A DNA stretch of 64,000 nucleotides from Palleronia sediminis (GCF_004358695.1 NZ_SNAA01000005.1:143063-207062); one strand, 5' to 3'; counted from the first letter of the stretch, positions 26,933 to 36,566 are shown. Numbers and translations: made by a program. Notes: a model not told the origin generated them from the letters alone.

Positions 26933-28195
26933 ATGAAAGTCGCCCCCGCCCCGCTTCATCCCAACGAGGCGCTCGAGCTTTTCGCCCGCACCCGCGCCCG
27001 GACCGAGGCGCTGGCCGCGCCGCTCTGCCCCGAGGACACGATGCTGCAAAGCATGGAGGACGCCTCGCCGGTCAAGTGGCACCTCGCGCACACAACCTGG
27101 TTCTTCGAGGAGTTCATCCTCAAGCCCCGCCTGCCCGATTACCGTTCGCCTGACGACCGTTTCGCGTTCCTGTTCAACTCGTACTACACGCAGGCCGGGC
27201 CGCGTCACGCGCGCGACCGGCGGGGGCTCGTTTCGCGCCCCGAGGGGCAGGCCGTCGCCGGCTATCGCGCCCATGTCGAGGAAAGCCTGTCGGACCTGCT
27301 CGACAGCCACCGCGACGACAGCGACGAGATCGCCGAGCTGGTCGAACTGGGCTGCCACCACGAGATGCAGCACCAGGAACTGCTGGTGACCGACCTGCTG
27401 CACGGGCTCAGCTTCAACCCGCTGCTGCCCGCCTACAAGGATCCCGAGCCGCTGCCCGTCACCTCCGAGGTGGCGCTGGCCTTTACCCGGCACGCGGGCG
27501 GGCTGGTCGAGATCGGACATGCGGGCGGCGGCTTTGCCTATGATTGCGAGGGGCCGCGCCACAAGGTCTGGCTCGATCCTTTCGAGATCGCCGACCGCCC
27601 CGTGACCAACCGCGACTGGATCGCCTTCATGGAGGATGGCGGCTACGCCGATCCGCGCCATTGGCTGATGGAGGGTCACGCCACCGCCACGCGCGAAGGC
27701 TGGGACCGGCCGCTTTACTGGTGGCAACAGGATGACGAGTGGTGGACCTATACGCTGCGCGGCCCGCAGCCCGTCGCGCTCGACGCGCCGGTGGTCCATG
27801 TCAGCTATTACGAGGCCGACGCCTTTGCCCGCTGGGCGGGGGGGCGGCTGCCCACCGAGGCCGAGCACGAGGTCGCGTTCCGCGACCGCCCCATCGCGGG
27901 CAACCTGATGGGCGACGCGGGCGCCATCGGGGCGCTGCGGCCCCTGCCCGGTCCGGGGATCTGGGGCGATGTCTGGGAATGGACCGCGTCCGATTTCGCG
28001 CCCTATCCGGGGTTCCGCCCGCCCGAGGGGGCGCTCGGCGAGTATAACGGCAAGTTCATGGTCAACCAGCGCGTTCTGCGCGGCGGCTCCTGCGCGACGC
28101 CGGCGCCGCAGATGCGCACGACCTACCGGACGTTCTTCTACCCCCACCAGCGCTGGCAGATGTTCGGCCTGCGCCTTGCCAGGGATGCCGCCTGA
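26933..28195 (+). CDS. egtB: Ergothioneine biosynthesis protein EgtB (hercynine oxygenase / sulfoxide synthase)
   Basis: Non-heme iron enzyme that joins hercynine with a thiol substrate and oxygen to give the sulfoxide precursor of ergothioneine. The 420-residue protein has an N-terminal DinB-like domain with His53 in LAHTTWFFE and the HX3HXE site H143, H147, E149 in CHHEMQHQE. A C-terminal FGE-sulfatase-type domain follows, with RPVTNRDWIAFMEDGGY, VSYYEADAFARWAGGRLPTEAE and RGGSCATP. AAGGAG lies eight bases before ATG 26933, fixing the start. It overlaps egtD by one base. No egtA or egtC is seen, which fits types that use cysteine directly. Confidence 0.93.
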   Translation: MKVAPAPLHPNEALELFARTRARTEALAAPLCPEDTMLQSMEDASPVKWHLAHTTWFFEEFILKPRLPDYRSPDDRFAFLFNSYYTQAGPRHARDRRGLVSRPEGQAVAGYRAHVEESLSDLLDSHRDDSDEIAELVELGCHHEMQHQELLVTDLLHGLSFNPLLPAYKDPEPLPVTSEVALAFTRHAGGLVEIGHAGGGFAYDCEGPRHKVWLDPFEIADRPVTNRDWIAFMEDGGYADPRHWLMEGHATATREGWDRPLYWWQQDDEWWTYTLRGPQPVALDAPVVHVSYYEADAFARWAGGRLPTEAEHEVAFRDRPIAGNLMGDAGAIGALRPLPGPGIWGDVWEWTASDFAPYPGFRPPEGALGEYNGKFMVNQRVLRGGSCATPAPQMRTTYRTFFYPHQRWQMFGLRLARDAA

Positions 28196-29169
28196 TGGAG
28201 GATGCCGCGACGCGGCCTGCCGCCGATCTCAACCGCCCCCTGCTCGAGGACGCGCTGGCCGGGCTGTCCGCCGCGCCAAAGACGCTGAGCCCCAAATGGC
28301 TTTACGATGTCAACGGCAGCGCGCTGTTCGAGCAGATTACCGGCCTGCCCGAATACTACCCCACCCGCGCCGAGGCGAGCATCCTGCGCGACCGCGCCGC
28401 GACGCTGGTGGGCTTCGTCCCGCCCGGCGGCGCGCTGGTCGAGCTGGGCTCGGGCGCCTCGGTCAAGACGCAGCTTCTGCTCGATGCGGGGCGGCATTTC
28501 GGCGCCTATGTGCCCATCGACATCTCGGCCGAGTTCCTGGCCAGCACGGCGGCGGGGCTCGCGCTGCGCTATCCCGATCTGCATATCGCGCCGGTCACGG
28601 GCGATTTCTCGGGGCCGCTGAGCCTGCCCGATACGGTGATCGGGCTGCCCAAGACGGCGTTCTTTCCCGGCTCGACCATCGGCAACCTCCCCCCCGCGAC
28701 CGCCCAGGCGCTGCTGCGCAACATCCGCGGCTGGCCGGGGATCGAGGGGTTCCTGCTGGGCGTCGACCTGGTCAAGGACACCGCGACGCTCGTTGCCGCC
28801 TATGACGACGCGCAGGGCGTCACCGCGCGGTTCATCGGCAATATCCTCGCCCGGCTCAACGCCGAGGCGGGGGCGGATTTCGACCTCGCGTCCTTCGACT
28901 ACCGCGCAAGCTGGAACGCGGATCTCGCGCGGATCGACATGGCGCTGGTCTCGACCCGCGCGCAGACCGTCACGCTGGCCGACACCCGCATCGCCTTTGA
29001 CGCGGGCGAGGCGATCCATGTCAGCGCCTCGCGCAAATTCACGCGCCAGAGCCTCGCGCGGCTGGTCGAGGCGGCGGGCTGGCGCATCGGCGACTGGTTC
29101 ACCGACGCGGACGACCTGTTCGCGGTGGCCTGGCTGACGCCGGCGAGGGAAAGCCGCCCCGCGACCTGA
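28195..29169 (+). CDS. egtD: L-histidine N-alpha-methyltransferase
   Basis: Trimethylates histidine to hercynine using three S-adenosylmethionines, the first step of ergothioneine synthesis. The 324-residue protein has the family hallmarks LPEYYPTRAE (histidine binding region), the SAM loop LVELGSGASVKT, YVPIDIS, FFPGSTIGN and LLGVDLVKD with AYDDAQGVT. Start and egtB stop share one base (TGATG at 28193-28197), so the two are translationally coupled. A perfect 11-bp hairpin follows the stop. Confidence 0.95.
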   Translation: MEDAATRPAADLNRPLLEDALAGLSAAPKTLSPKWLYDVNGSALFEQITGLPEYYPTRAEASILRDRAATLVGFVPPGGALVELGSGASVKTQLLLDAGRHFGAYVPIDISAEFLASTAAGLALRYPDLHIAPVTGDFSGPLSLPDTVIGLPKTAFFPGSTIGNLPPATAQALLRNIRGWPGIEGFLLGVDLVKDTATLVAAYDDAQGVTARFIGNILARLNAEAGADFDLASFDYRASWNADLARIDMALVSTRAQTVTLADTRIAFDAGEAIHVSASRKFTRQSLARLVEAAGWRIGDWFTDADDLFAVAWLTPARESRPAT

Positions 29170-29181
29170 TCGCGACGGCAA

Positions 29182-29215
29182 AACGGATCGCGCCATTGAC
29201 ACCGCGCGATCCGTT
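29182..29215 (+). terminator. Hairpin after egtD
   Basis: Perfect 11-bp arms AACGGATCGCG (29182-29192) and CGCGATCCGTT (29205-29215) with a 12-base loop, 12 bases past the egtD stop. The following bases lack a U-run, so termination may be factor-aided. Confidence 0.65.
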
Positions 29216-29394
29216 CATCACGATTGCGCCATGATCGCCCGGCACCTCATACGCGCATAACACCCACCGCCCCCCCGCGGGGCCATTGCCGTATTCCGCC
29301 GCAACCGGGGCCGAGCCGCCCCCCACCTTTTCCCGCCATTTTCCCGCCCGCGCCCCCGGCGCAGCCCATACCCGTTTTCCGAGGTCCGACACGC

Positions 29395-29925
29395 ATGGCC
29401 AACTGGTACACCGCCGATCTGCATCTCAACCATCAAAACGTCATCCGCTATTGCAACCGCCCCTTCGCGACGGCGGCCGAAATGGATCGCGCCTATATCG
29501 AAACGCTGAAATCATGCATCGGCCCGCGTGACGATCTGTGGATCCTCGGCGATGTCGCGATGATCTGGAACGCGCCCCATCGCGAGTATATCGCCGCGCT
29601 TTTCCGCGAGGTCGCCGGGCGCAAGCACCTCGTCACGGGCAACCACGACAACCGGCATACCGCGAAACTGGGCTGGGCCTCGGTCCAGCAGATCGCCGAG
29701 CTGCGCGATGACGGGACGCGGCTTGTGCTATGCCATTATCCCATGCTGTCATGGCCCCGGATGCATAACGGCGCGGTGCACCTGTTCGGGCATGTCCACA
29801 CCGAATATCCCGGCTATCGCGGCGCGGTGAACGTGGGCGTCGATCAATGGGACCATCGCCCGGTTCGCATCGACGAGATCCTGGACCGCGAAAGGCATCT
29901 GCCCGAACGTCCCCGGATCGTCTGA
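29395..29925 (+). CDS. Small metallophosphoesterase (calcineurin-like)
   Basis: A 176-residue single-domain phosphoesterase with all metal motifs in order: DLH near residue 8, LGDVA, GNHDN, the His of LCHYP, and GHVH. It resembles the compact NWYTADxHxxH-type phosphohydrolases common in bacteria and phages. Metal-dependent hydrolysis of a phosphomono- or diester is expected; substrate unknown. GAGG lies about 11 bases before the ATG at 29395. It is followed after 27 bases by the cREC-like gene on the same strand, suggesting a two-gene unit for processing phosphate esters. Confidence 0.85.
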   Translation: MANWYTADLHLNHQNVIRYCNRPFATAAEMDRAYIETLKSCIGPRDDLWILGDVAMIWNAPHREYIAALFREVAGRKHLVTGNHDNRHTAKLGWASVQQIAELRDDGTRLVLCHYPMLSWPRMHNGAVHLFGHVHTEYPGYRGAVNVGVDQWDHRPVRIDEILDRERHLPERPRIV

Positions 29926-29952
29926 TCCGCGATCCGCAGGAAAGGCCCGCCA

Positions 29953-30291
29953 ATGACCTATGCGCTTTTCATCGACGACGAACGCGACCCGCCCGCGGAT
30001 GGCAAGCTGTGGCGCATCGCGCGCAGCCTGCCCGAGCTTCGCGCCATGCTCGACCGCCACGGGCCGCCGCATCACGCGAGCTTCGATCACGATCTCGGCG
30101 AGGGGATGGAGACGGGGCTGGATATCGCCAAATTCATGGTCGAGCAGGATCTCGAATACCGCGCCGGCGAAAGGGCCACGCCCCTGCCGGTCGGGTTCTC
30201 GTTCTACGTCCATTCCCAGAACCCCGTCGGCGCCGAGAATATCCGCAGCTACCTGGGAAATTACCTGGCGGTCAGGAACGGCCTTGCCTGA
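29953..30291 (+). CDS. cREC-type receiver-fold protein (predicted cyclic-phosphate processing)
   Basis: A 112-residue receiver-fold protein with the motif set of the 'cyclic-phosphate processing receiver' family: LFIDDERDPP at the N-terminus, ASFDHDLGEG in the middle and YVHSQNPVGAENI near the C-terminus. Unlike signalling receivers, the Asp of SFDHDLG with its neighbouring His and the HSxNP segment are predicted (family knowledge) to form an active site for cyclic phosphate ends. This is not shown experimentally as far as I can tell. AGGAAAGG lies ahead of the ATG. It is paired with the metallophosphoesterase upstream. Confidence 0.75.
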   Translation: MTYALFIDDERDPPADGKLWRIARSLPELRAMLDRHGPPHHASFDHDLGEGMETGLDIAKFMVEQDLEYRAGERATPLPVGFSFYVHSQNPVGAENIRSYLGNYLAVRNGLA

Positions 30292-30300
30292 CCGCCCGCC

Positions 30301-32544
30301 CTAGCCGCATTGCGAATAGCCGCAGGTGAGGCAGGTCAGGCAGCCTTCGTCGGGGCGGGTGTCGTGGCTGCCGCAATTGGGGCAGGCCGCGCCGAGGGCC
30401 GCGATGGCGGCGGGCCCGGCCTCGGGGTCGGTCTTGAGCCCCAGCCCCGCACCCGCGATGAAGCCGGTCTCGACCAGGTGCCGCTCGATCACGTTGCCCA
30501 TCGCGGCGAGGATCGAGGGGATATAGCGCCCGTCCATCCACGCCCCGCCGCGCGGGTCGAACACGGCCTTGAGCTCTTCGACCACGAAACTCACGTCGCC
30601 GCCGCGCCGGAACACCGCCGAGATCATCCGGGTCAGCGCGACGGTCCAGGCGAAATGCTCCATGTTCTTGGAGTTCACGAAGATCTCGAAGGGGCGCCGC
30701 GCGCCGTCCTGAACGAGGTCGTTGATCGTGATGTACATGGCGTGGGGGCTGCCCGGCCACTTGATCTTGTAGGTCCGCCCCTCGAGCGTATGGGGCCGGT
30801 CGAGCGGCGCGCCCCGGTCCGGGCCGTCCTGCGGGGCCGCCGGCGCCTCGGGCGAGACGCTCAGCACGCTGCCGGTGACGGCGTTCGGGCGATAGGTGGT
30901 GCAGCCCTTGCAGCCGCTTTCGTAGGCCGCGAGATACACGTCCTGGAACGCCTCGAACCCGATATCCTCGGGGCAGTTGATGGTCTTGGAGATCGACGAA
31001 TCGACCCATTTCTGCGCCGCGGCCTGCATCCGCACATGCTCGACCGGGGTAAGGGTCTGGGCGCTGACGAAATGATCGGGCAAGGGCGCGTCGCCATGCA
31101 GGTCGCGCCAGACCCGGACCGCGTAATCGACGACCTCCTCCTCGCTGCGGGTGCCGTCGCGCTGAAGCACCTTGCGCGTATAGGCATGGGCAAAGACCGG
31201 CTCGATCCCCGACGACACGTTGCCCGCAAGCAGGCTGATCGTACCGGTGGGCGCGATCGAGGTCAAAAGCGCGTTGCGGATGCCGTGCTTGCTGACCGCG
31301 CGCCGCACGGCGTCGTCAAAGGCCTGCATCTGCGGCGCGGCGAGGAACGCCTCGGCATCGAAAAGCGGAAAGGCGCCCTTTTCCGCAGCGATCCCGGCCG
31401 AGGCGAGATAGGCCGCCCGCGCGACGCGGTGCAGCCAGTCCGAGGTGACGCGCGCGGCCTCCTCGCTGCCATAGCGCACCCCCAGCATGGCCAGCGCATC
31501 GGCCAGCCCCGTGACGCCCAGCCCGATGCGGCGCTTGGCGGCGGCCTCGCGCGCCTGCGCCTCGAGCGGAAAGCGGGACACGTCGACCACGTTGTCCATC
31601 ATGCGCACGGCCACGGTCACCAGGTCGTCCAGCGCCTCGGTATCGAGCGCGGCCCTTTCCCCGAAGGGATCGTCCACCAGCCGCGCGAGGTTGATCGAGC
31701 CCAGCAGGCAGGCGCCATAGGGCGGCAGGGGTTGTTCGCCGCAGGGGTTCGTCGCGGCGATGGTCTCGGCATAGGCGAGGTTGTTGGCCTCGTTGATCCG
31801 GTCGATGAAGATCACGCCCGGCTCGGCATAATCATAGGTCGCGCGCATGATCTGCGCCCAGAGATCGCGCGCCCGGATCCGCCGCACCGCCTGCCCGTCA
31901 AAGACCAGATCCCACGGCCCGTCGGTCTTGACCGCCTCCATGAAGGCGTCGGTGACGAGAACGCTCACGTTGAAATTGCGCAGCCGCGCGGGGTCGGACT
32001 TGGCGGCGACGAAGGCCTCGATATCGGGGTGGTCGCAGCGCAGCGTGGCCATCATCGCCCCGCGCCGGGCGCCCGCCGACATGATGGTGCGGCACATCGA
32101 ATCCCACACATCCATGAAGGATAGCGGCCCGCTGGCATCGGCCGCGACGCCCGCGACACCGGCACCCCGGGGCCGGATCGTCGAGAAATCGTAGCCGATG
32201 CCGCCGCCCTGCTGCATGGTCAGCGCCGCCTCGCGCAGATGCTCGAAGATGCCCGACAGGCTGTCGGGGATCGTGCCCATGACGAAACAGTTGAACAGCG
32301 TCACCGACCGCCCCGTGCCCGCCCCCGCCACGATCCGCCCCGCGGGCAGGAACCGGAAATCCTCGAGCGCGTCGTAGAACCGCCCCTCCCACAGGGCGGG
32401 ATTGGCCTCGGGCGCGGCGGTGGCGCGGGCGATGCGCCGCCAGGTGTCCTCGATCGTGGCGTCGATGGGCGTGCCGTCGGCGGCCTTGAGGCGGTATTTC
32501 ATGTCCCAGACGGTTTCGGCGATGGGGGCGGTGAAACGGGACAT
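30301..32544 (-). CDS. nrdJ: Adenosylcobalamin-dependent ribonucleotide reductase (class II)
   Basis: Makes deoxyribonucleotides using a cobalamin radical, independent of oxygen. The 747-residue protein has the substrate-site cysteine in TLFNCFVMG, GGGIGYDFS, NPCGEQPLPPYGACLLGSIN with the second redox Cys, and SIAPTGTISLLAGNVSSGIEP. A C-terminal zinc-ribbon-like tail follows with CPNCGS, CLTCLTCGYSQCG. The start at 32544 (MSRFTAPIAETVWDMKYR) was chosen over a longer frame with a low-complexity leader. It diverges from the DUF1489 gene. I see no cobalamin riboswitch in the 112-base gap. Confidence 0.95.
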   Translation of the reverse strand: MSRFTAPIAETVWDMKYRLKAADGTPIDATIEDTWRRIARATAAPEANPALWEGRFYDALEDFRFLPAGRIVAGAGTGRSVTLFNCFVMGTIPDSLSGIFEHLREAALTMQQGGGIGYDFSTIRPRGAGVAGVAADASGPLSFMDVWDSMCRTIMSAGARRGAMMATLRCDHPDIEAFVAAKSDPARLRNFNVSVLVTDAFMEAVKTDGPWDLVFDGQAVRRIRARDLWAQIMRATYDYAEPGVIFIDRINEANNLAYAETIAATNPCGEQPLPPYGACLLGSINLARLVDDPFGERAALDTEALDDLVTVAVRMMDNVVDVSRFPLEAQAREAAAKRRIGLGVTGLADALAMLGVRYGSEEAARVTSDWLHRVARAAYLASAGIAAEKGAFPLFDAEAFLAAPQMQAFDDAVRRAVSKHGIRNALLTSIAPTGTISLLAGNVSSGIEPVFAHAYTRKVLQRDGTRSEEEVVDYAVRVWRDLHGDAPLPDHFVSAQTLTPVEHVRMQAAAQKWVDSSISKTINCPEDIGFEAFQDVYLAAYESGCKGCTTYRPNAVTGSVLSVSPEAPAAPQDGPDRGAPLDRPHTLEGRTYKIKWPGSPHAMYITINDLVQDGARRPFEIFVNSKNMEHFAWTVALTRMISAVFRRGGDVSFVVEELKAVFDPRGGAWMDGRYIPSILAAMGNVIERHLVETGFIAGAGLGLKTDPEAGPAAIAALGAACPNCGSHDTRPDEGCLTCLTCGYSQCG

Positions 32545-32656
32545 TGGAAAGCTCCGGCAAATGTGAGGGCGGCGCGGGCTGTCGCATGGCGACTCGGGGG
32601 TGGAAAGAGTATATCTCGTGGGCGAATGCTGTGAAGACGCGAGGGGTTGGGGCCGC

Positions 32657-33079
32657 ATGCTGCACATGATGAAACTGTCGGTCGGTTCGGACAGCATCGA
32701 AAGCATGGCCGAATGGCAGCGCGCCCAGTCGGGGCAGCGCGTCGATGGCCGCTATTACCACCTCACGCGGATGTGGCCCAAGCGCGGCGACGAGATCCTC
32801 GCGCAGGGCGGCTCGATCTACTGGGTGATCCAGGGGGTCATGCTGGCCCGCCAGAGAATCGAGCGGTTCGAGCCGATGGAGGGCGCCGACGGCATCCGGC
32901 GCTGCGCGATTTTCCTCGACCCCGAGATCGTGCGCGTCGCCGCCACCCCGCGCCGGCCGTTCCAGGGCTGGCGCTATCTCGACGGCGCCGACGCCCCGCC
33001 GGACCTGCGCGGCGATACGGGCGGCGACGACCTGCCGCCCGCCCTGCGAGCCGCCCTGGCCGAGATCGGCGTGCGCTAG
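32657..33079 (+). CDS. DUF1489 family protein
   Basis: A 140-residue protein matching the alphaproteobacterial DUF1489 family: LHMMKLSVGSDSIESMAEWQ, HLTRMWPKRGDEILAQGGSIYWVIQGVMLARQRI spanning residues about 35-70, and CAIFLDPE. Function unknown; the family is conserved beside housekeeping genes. The start MLHMMKL at 32657 is the family start. Its TAG stop shares CTAG (33076-33079) with the convergent hisG stop. Confidence 0.85.
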   Translation: MLHMMKLSVGSDSIESMAEWQRAQSGQRVDGRYYHLTRMWPKRGDEILAQGGSIYWVIQGVMLARQRIERFEPMEGADGIRRCAIFLDPEIVRVAATPRRPFQGWRYLDGADAPPDLRGDTGGDDLPPALRAALAEIGVR

Positions 33080-33765
33080 AGCCCCAGCCGCCTGCGCAGC
33101 CGGGCGAGCGCCGCGCGATCCTCGTCGGTCCAGGGCGCGCTGCGCGAGCGGAACAGCGTCGCCTGGCTCGACAGGATCGGGGGGCCGGACAGCGCGCGCA
33201 GGTGGTTGGCGCGCAGGGTCTCGCCGGTGGTGGTGATATCGGCGATGGCCTCGGCGGTCTCGTTGCGCACGGTGCCCTCGGTCGCGCCCTGGCTGTCGAC
33301 GAGGCGGTAATCGGCGACGCCGTGATGGCGCAGGTAGTCGCGCACGAGCCGGTGGTATTTTGTCGCGATCCGCAGGCGGAACCCGTGGCGGGCGCGGAAA
33401 TCGGCGGTGACGGAATCCAGGTCGCCGACCGTGCGCACATCGGCCCAGAAGGCCGGCACCGCGACGATCAGATCGGCCTGCCCAAAGCCCAGCCGGGCCA
33501 GTTCCTCGACACGGTCCTCCCACGACACGATGCGTTCGCGCACCATGTCCTGCCCGGTCACGCCCAGATGCAGGCGCCCGGCGGCAAGCTCGCGGGGGAT
33601 CTCGCCCGCGGCCAGCAGGACGAGCTGCACCGCGTCGTCATCGACCGCGCCCAGGTATTCGCGCTCGCCCCCGCCCTTGCCCATCGGCACGCCGCGCGCG
33701 CCGAACCAGTCGAAGGTCTTGTCCATCAGCCGCCCCTTGGACGGCACGCCGAGCTTGAGCATCAT
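33076..33765 (-). CDS. hisG: ATP phosphoribosyltransferase, short form
   Basis: First enzyme of histidine synthesis, condensing ATP with PRPP. At 229 residues it is the short HisG form that lacks the C-terminal regulatory domain and needs HisZ. LKLGVPSKGRLMDKT, LHLGVTGQDMV and the PRPP loop EGTVRNETAEAIADITTTGETL (residues about 165-190) are visible. It overlaps hisZ (ATGA at 33762-33765) and is the last gene of hisS-hisZ-hisG. Confidence 0.95.
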   Translation of the reverse strand: MMLKLGVPSKGRLMDKTFDWFGARGVPMGKGGGEREYLGAVDDDAVQLVLLAAGEIPRELAAGRLHLGVTGQDMVRERIVSWEDRVEELARLGFGQADLIVAVPAFWADVRTVGDLDSVTADFRARHGFRLRIATKYHRLVRDYLRHHGVADYRLVDSQGATEGTVRNETAEAIADITTTGETLRANHLRALSGPPILSSQATLFRSRSAPWTDEDRAALARLRRRLGL

Positions 33766-34841
33766 GCCCTCCCCGACGCGGCGGCAGCGGCGGCGAGCGT
33801 TGCGGCCGGGCGGATCACGCCGCCGATGGCCGGGACCGCGCGCCCCTCGCCCAGCTTGCGCGTCAGTGCGTCATAGCGCCCGCCCGTGGCCACGGGGGGC
33901 AGGTCGGGACGGCCGGGGCGCGAGAACGAGAACACGAAGCCGTCGTAATATTCCATGGTCGAGCGCCCGTGACTGCCCGAAAAGGGCAGCGTCTCGACCG
34001 CGACGCCGGCCGCGTCGAGCGCGCCCAGCCGCGCGTCGAGCCGGTCCACCGCCGGCTCGAGCCCCGGCAGATCGGTCGCGGCATCGCGCAGCCGGCTCAG
34101 CGCCTCGGGCGCGGGCGCGTCGAGCGACAGGATCTGGTCGAGCAGCCACACCTGTTCGGACGGGATCGGCGGCTCGGCCGCGGCGCGGGCCAGCATCGCC
34201 AGCCGTTCCTCGACCTCGGCACGGCTGCGCAGGCCGATCTCGGGGGCCTCGGCGGCGCCGGGAACGGGTGGATCGAGACGCAGGGTGGACGAGAACCGCT
34301 CCATCAGGGCGCGGAACCGGCGCGGCCGCCAGATATGGCGCAGAAGCGCCGCGCGGCGCCGTTCGGACACCGACAGCGCCCCGACCGCCGCGGTCAGGAT
34401 TCCGATATCGCCGGTGCCCACCCGCAGGCCCAGCGGCGCGAGCAGATCCGAGAACAGCGCGAAGACCTCGGCATCGGCAAGGGCGGGATCGTCGCCGCCG
34501 AACAGCTCGAACCCGACCTGGATATATTCCGAAGGCCGTTCGGGCGCCGTTTCCTGCCGGCGGAACACCTCTCCGGCATAGGCGTAGCGCGCCGGATCGC
34601 CGCCGCGCGCCATGTGCAACTGCACGATGGGCACGGTGAAATCGGGGCGCAGCATCGCCTCTCCGGCGAGACCCTGGGTGGTGAAGGCGCGGGCGCGGAT
34701 ATCCTCGCCATAGAGGTCGAGCAGCGTCTCGGCCGGTTGCAGGATATCGGCCTCGGCCAGGGTCGCGCCCGCATCGAGGAACGCGCCGAGAAGCCGCGCG
34801 GCCTCCGCCCGCTCGGCGGCCTTGCCGGCGCCGTCGCTCAT
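33762..34841 (-). CDS. hisZ: ATP phosphoribosyltransferase regulatory subunit
   Basis: A 359-residue HisRS-like protein without tRNA-charging function; it binds short HisG and confers histidine feedback. It keeps class II synthetase-like segments ([50 protein letters not shown]) but is shorter than HisS and lacks an anticodon-binding domain. It overlaps hisS (ATGA at 34838-34841) and hisG (ATGA at 33762-33765), giving a tightly coupled trio. Confidence 0.93.
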   Translation of the reverse strand: MSDGAGKAAERAEAARLLGAFLDAGATLAEADILQPAETLLDLYGEDIRARAFTTQGLAGEAMLRPDFTVPIVQLHMARGGDPARYAYAGEVFRRQETAPERPSEYIQVGFELFGGDDPALADAEVFALFSDLLAPLGLRVGTGDIGILTAAVGALSVSERRRAALLRHIWRPRRFRALMERFSSTLRLDPPVPGAAEAPEIGLRSRAEVEERLAMLARAAAEPPIPSEQVWLLDQILSLDAPAPEALSRLRDAATDLPGLEPAVDRLDARLGALDAAGVAVETLPFSGSHGRSTMEYYDGFVFSFSRPGRPDLPPVATGGRYDALTRKLGEGRAVPAIGGVIRPAATLAAAAAASGRA

Positions 34842-36307
34842 CCCAGCCGCTTTCGGATCTCGGCGACCATATCGGCACGGGGGCATTCGACCTGCGCGGG
34901 CTGGTCGCGCCATTCCTCGTGCGTCAGCTCGGCCGCGAGCCGGGCGCCGAGTTTCAGATCCTTGATCTGGACGACCCCGCGCGCGGCCTCGTCCTCGCCC
35001 TGGATGATGGCGATGGGGGCGCCGCGTTTGTCGGCATATTTCAACTGGTTGCCAAAATTCCTGGGGTTTCCGAGGTAAACCTCGGCCCGAATGTCGGAAT
35101 TTCGCAATTCCGCCGCCATCGCCTGATAGTCGGCCATCCGGTCGCGATCCATCACGGTCACGACAACCGGGCCGTCATCGGCATCGGTGAACCGGCCCTG
35201 CGCGGTCAGCGCGGCGAGCAGGCGGTCGACCCCGATCGAGACACCGGTGGCGGGCACTTCCTGGCCGGTGAACCGCTTGACGAGATCGTCGTAACGCCCG
35301 CCGCCCGCGACCGAGCCGAAGCTGCGCGGGCGGCCGTCCTCGCCCGCGATCTCGAAGGTCAGCTCGGCCTCGTAGACGGGGCCGGTGTAATAGCCGAGGC
35401 CCCGCACCACGCCGGGGTCGATCACGATGCGGTCGGGGCCATACCCCTGGGCGCCGAGCAGGGCCGCGATCTCGGCCAGTTCGGCCACGCCCTCGGCCCC
35501 CACGGCGCTGTCGCCGACGAGCTCGGTCAGGCGGTCGAGCGTCTCGCGCCCGCTGCCGCGCCGCGCGGCGGTAAAGCCGAGGACGGTTTCGGCGGCCGCG
35601 TCGTCCAGCCCCGCGCCACGGGTGAAATCGCCCGAGGCATCCTTGCGCCCCTCGCCCAGAAGCGCGCGCACGCCGTCCTCGCCCAGCCGGTCGAGCTTGT
35701 CGATGGCGCGCAGCACGATGCCGCGCCGATCGGCGTTGTCGTCCCCCGCGAGGCCCGCGACCTCGAGCACGCCGTTCAGCACCTTGCGGTTGTTCACCCG
35801 CACGACGTAATCGCCGCGCGCGATCCCCACCGCCTCGAGCGTGTCGGCCAGCATGGCGCAGATCTCGGCGTCGGCGGCCATGGAGGCGCTGCCCACCGTA
35901 TCGGCATCGCATTGATAGAACTGCCTGAATCGCCCCGGTCCCGGCTTTTCGTTGCGCCAGACCGGCCCCATCGCGTAGCGGCGATAGGGGCTGGGCAGGT
36001 CGTTGCGATACTGCGCGGCGACGCGGGCCAGCGGCGCGGTCATGTCATAGCGCAGCGCCAGCCAGTCGCCGTCTTCTTCCCAGGCGAAAACGCCCTCGTT
36101 GGGGCGGTCGACATCGGGCAGGAACTTGCCCAGCGCCTCGACCGTCTCGACCGCGCTGGTCTCGAGCGCGTCGAACCCGTACAGGCGATAGACGCGCGCG
36201 ATCTCGGACAGCATGGACTGGCGGCGCGCGACCTCGGCCCCGAAATAGTCGCGGAAACCCTTGGGCGTCTGGGCCTTGGGGCGGGGCTGTTTCTTGGGTT
36301 TCGGCAT
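34838..36307 (-). CDS. hisS: Histidyl-tRNA synthetase
   Basis: Charges tRNA-His. The 489-residue class II synthetase has motif 1 in the N-terminal region (GFRDYFG), motif 2 [26 protein letters not shown] near residues 118-143, the HisRS-specific [11 protein letters not shown], and motif 3 [12 protein letters not shown]. The C-terminal anticodon-binding domain follows. The start [11 protein letters not shown] gives a basic leader typical of alphaproteobacterial HisRS. It leads the hisS-hisZ-hisG operon. Confidence 0.95.
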   Translation of the reverse strand: MPKPKKQPRPKAQTPKGFRDYFGAEVARRQSMLSEIARVYRLYGFDALETSAVETVEALGKFLPDVDRPNEGVFAWEEDGDWLALRYDMTAPLARVAAQYRNDLPSPYRRYAMGPVWRNEKPGPGRFRQFYQCDADTVGSASMAADAEICAMLADTLEAVGIARGDYVVRVNNRKVLNGVLEVAGLAGDDNADRRGIVLRAIDKLDRLGEDGVRALLGEGRKDASGDFTRGAGLDDAAAETVLGFTAARRGSGRETLDRLTELVGDSAVGAEGVAELAEIAALLGAQGYGPDRIVIDPGVVRGLGYYTGPVYEAELTFEIAGEDGRPRSFGSVAGGGRYDDLVKRFTGQEVPATGVSIGVDRLLAALTAQGRFTDADDGPVVVTVMDRDRMADYQAMAAELRNSDIRAEVYLGNPRNFGNQLKYADKRGAPIAIIQGEDEAARGVVQIKDLKLGARLAAELTHEEWRDQPAQVECPRADMVAEIRKRLG

Positions 36308-36383
36308 GGGAAACGTCTGGCCTCCTGGACGCGGCTCGTCTAGCCCAGCCCCATCACCATCGCAAGCAAGCCCGGAGGCGCGG

Positions 36384-36566
36384 ATGTCGGACGAGACCGA
36401 GGAACGGCTGGCCCACCTGATCCGGGCCAATGACGAGCTGTCGGACGAGGTCGCGCGGCTGGGCCGGATGGTCGAACGGCTCGAGGCGCGGGTGGCGCGG
36501 CTGATGGCGCGCGAGGCCGATGGCGGCGCGGCCGTCTTTGCCGACCGCCCGCCCCCGCATTACTGA
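36384..36566 (+). CDS. slyX: SlyX family protein
   Basis: A 60-residue coiled-coil protein (heptads between about residues 5 and 42) ending PPPHY, the conserved C-terminus of SlyX. Function in the cell is unclear; the family is small and cytoplasmic. GGAG (36375-36378) precedes the ATG by five bases. It diverges from hisS. Confidence 0.8.
   Translation: MSDETEERLAHLIRANDELSDEVARLGRMVERLEARVARLMAREADGGAAVFADRPPPHY

Noticed and set aside
32545-32656. Possible cobalamin riboswitch or NrdR box before nrdJ
   Set aside because: The gap is only 112 bases, too short for a typical cobalamin riboswitch, and no paired NrdR-type sites are visible. The AT-rich GAGTATATCTC is at best part of a promoter.
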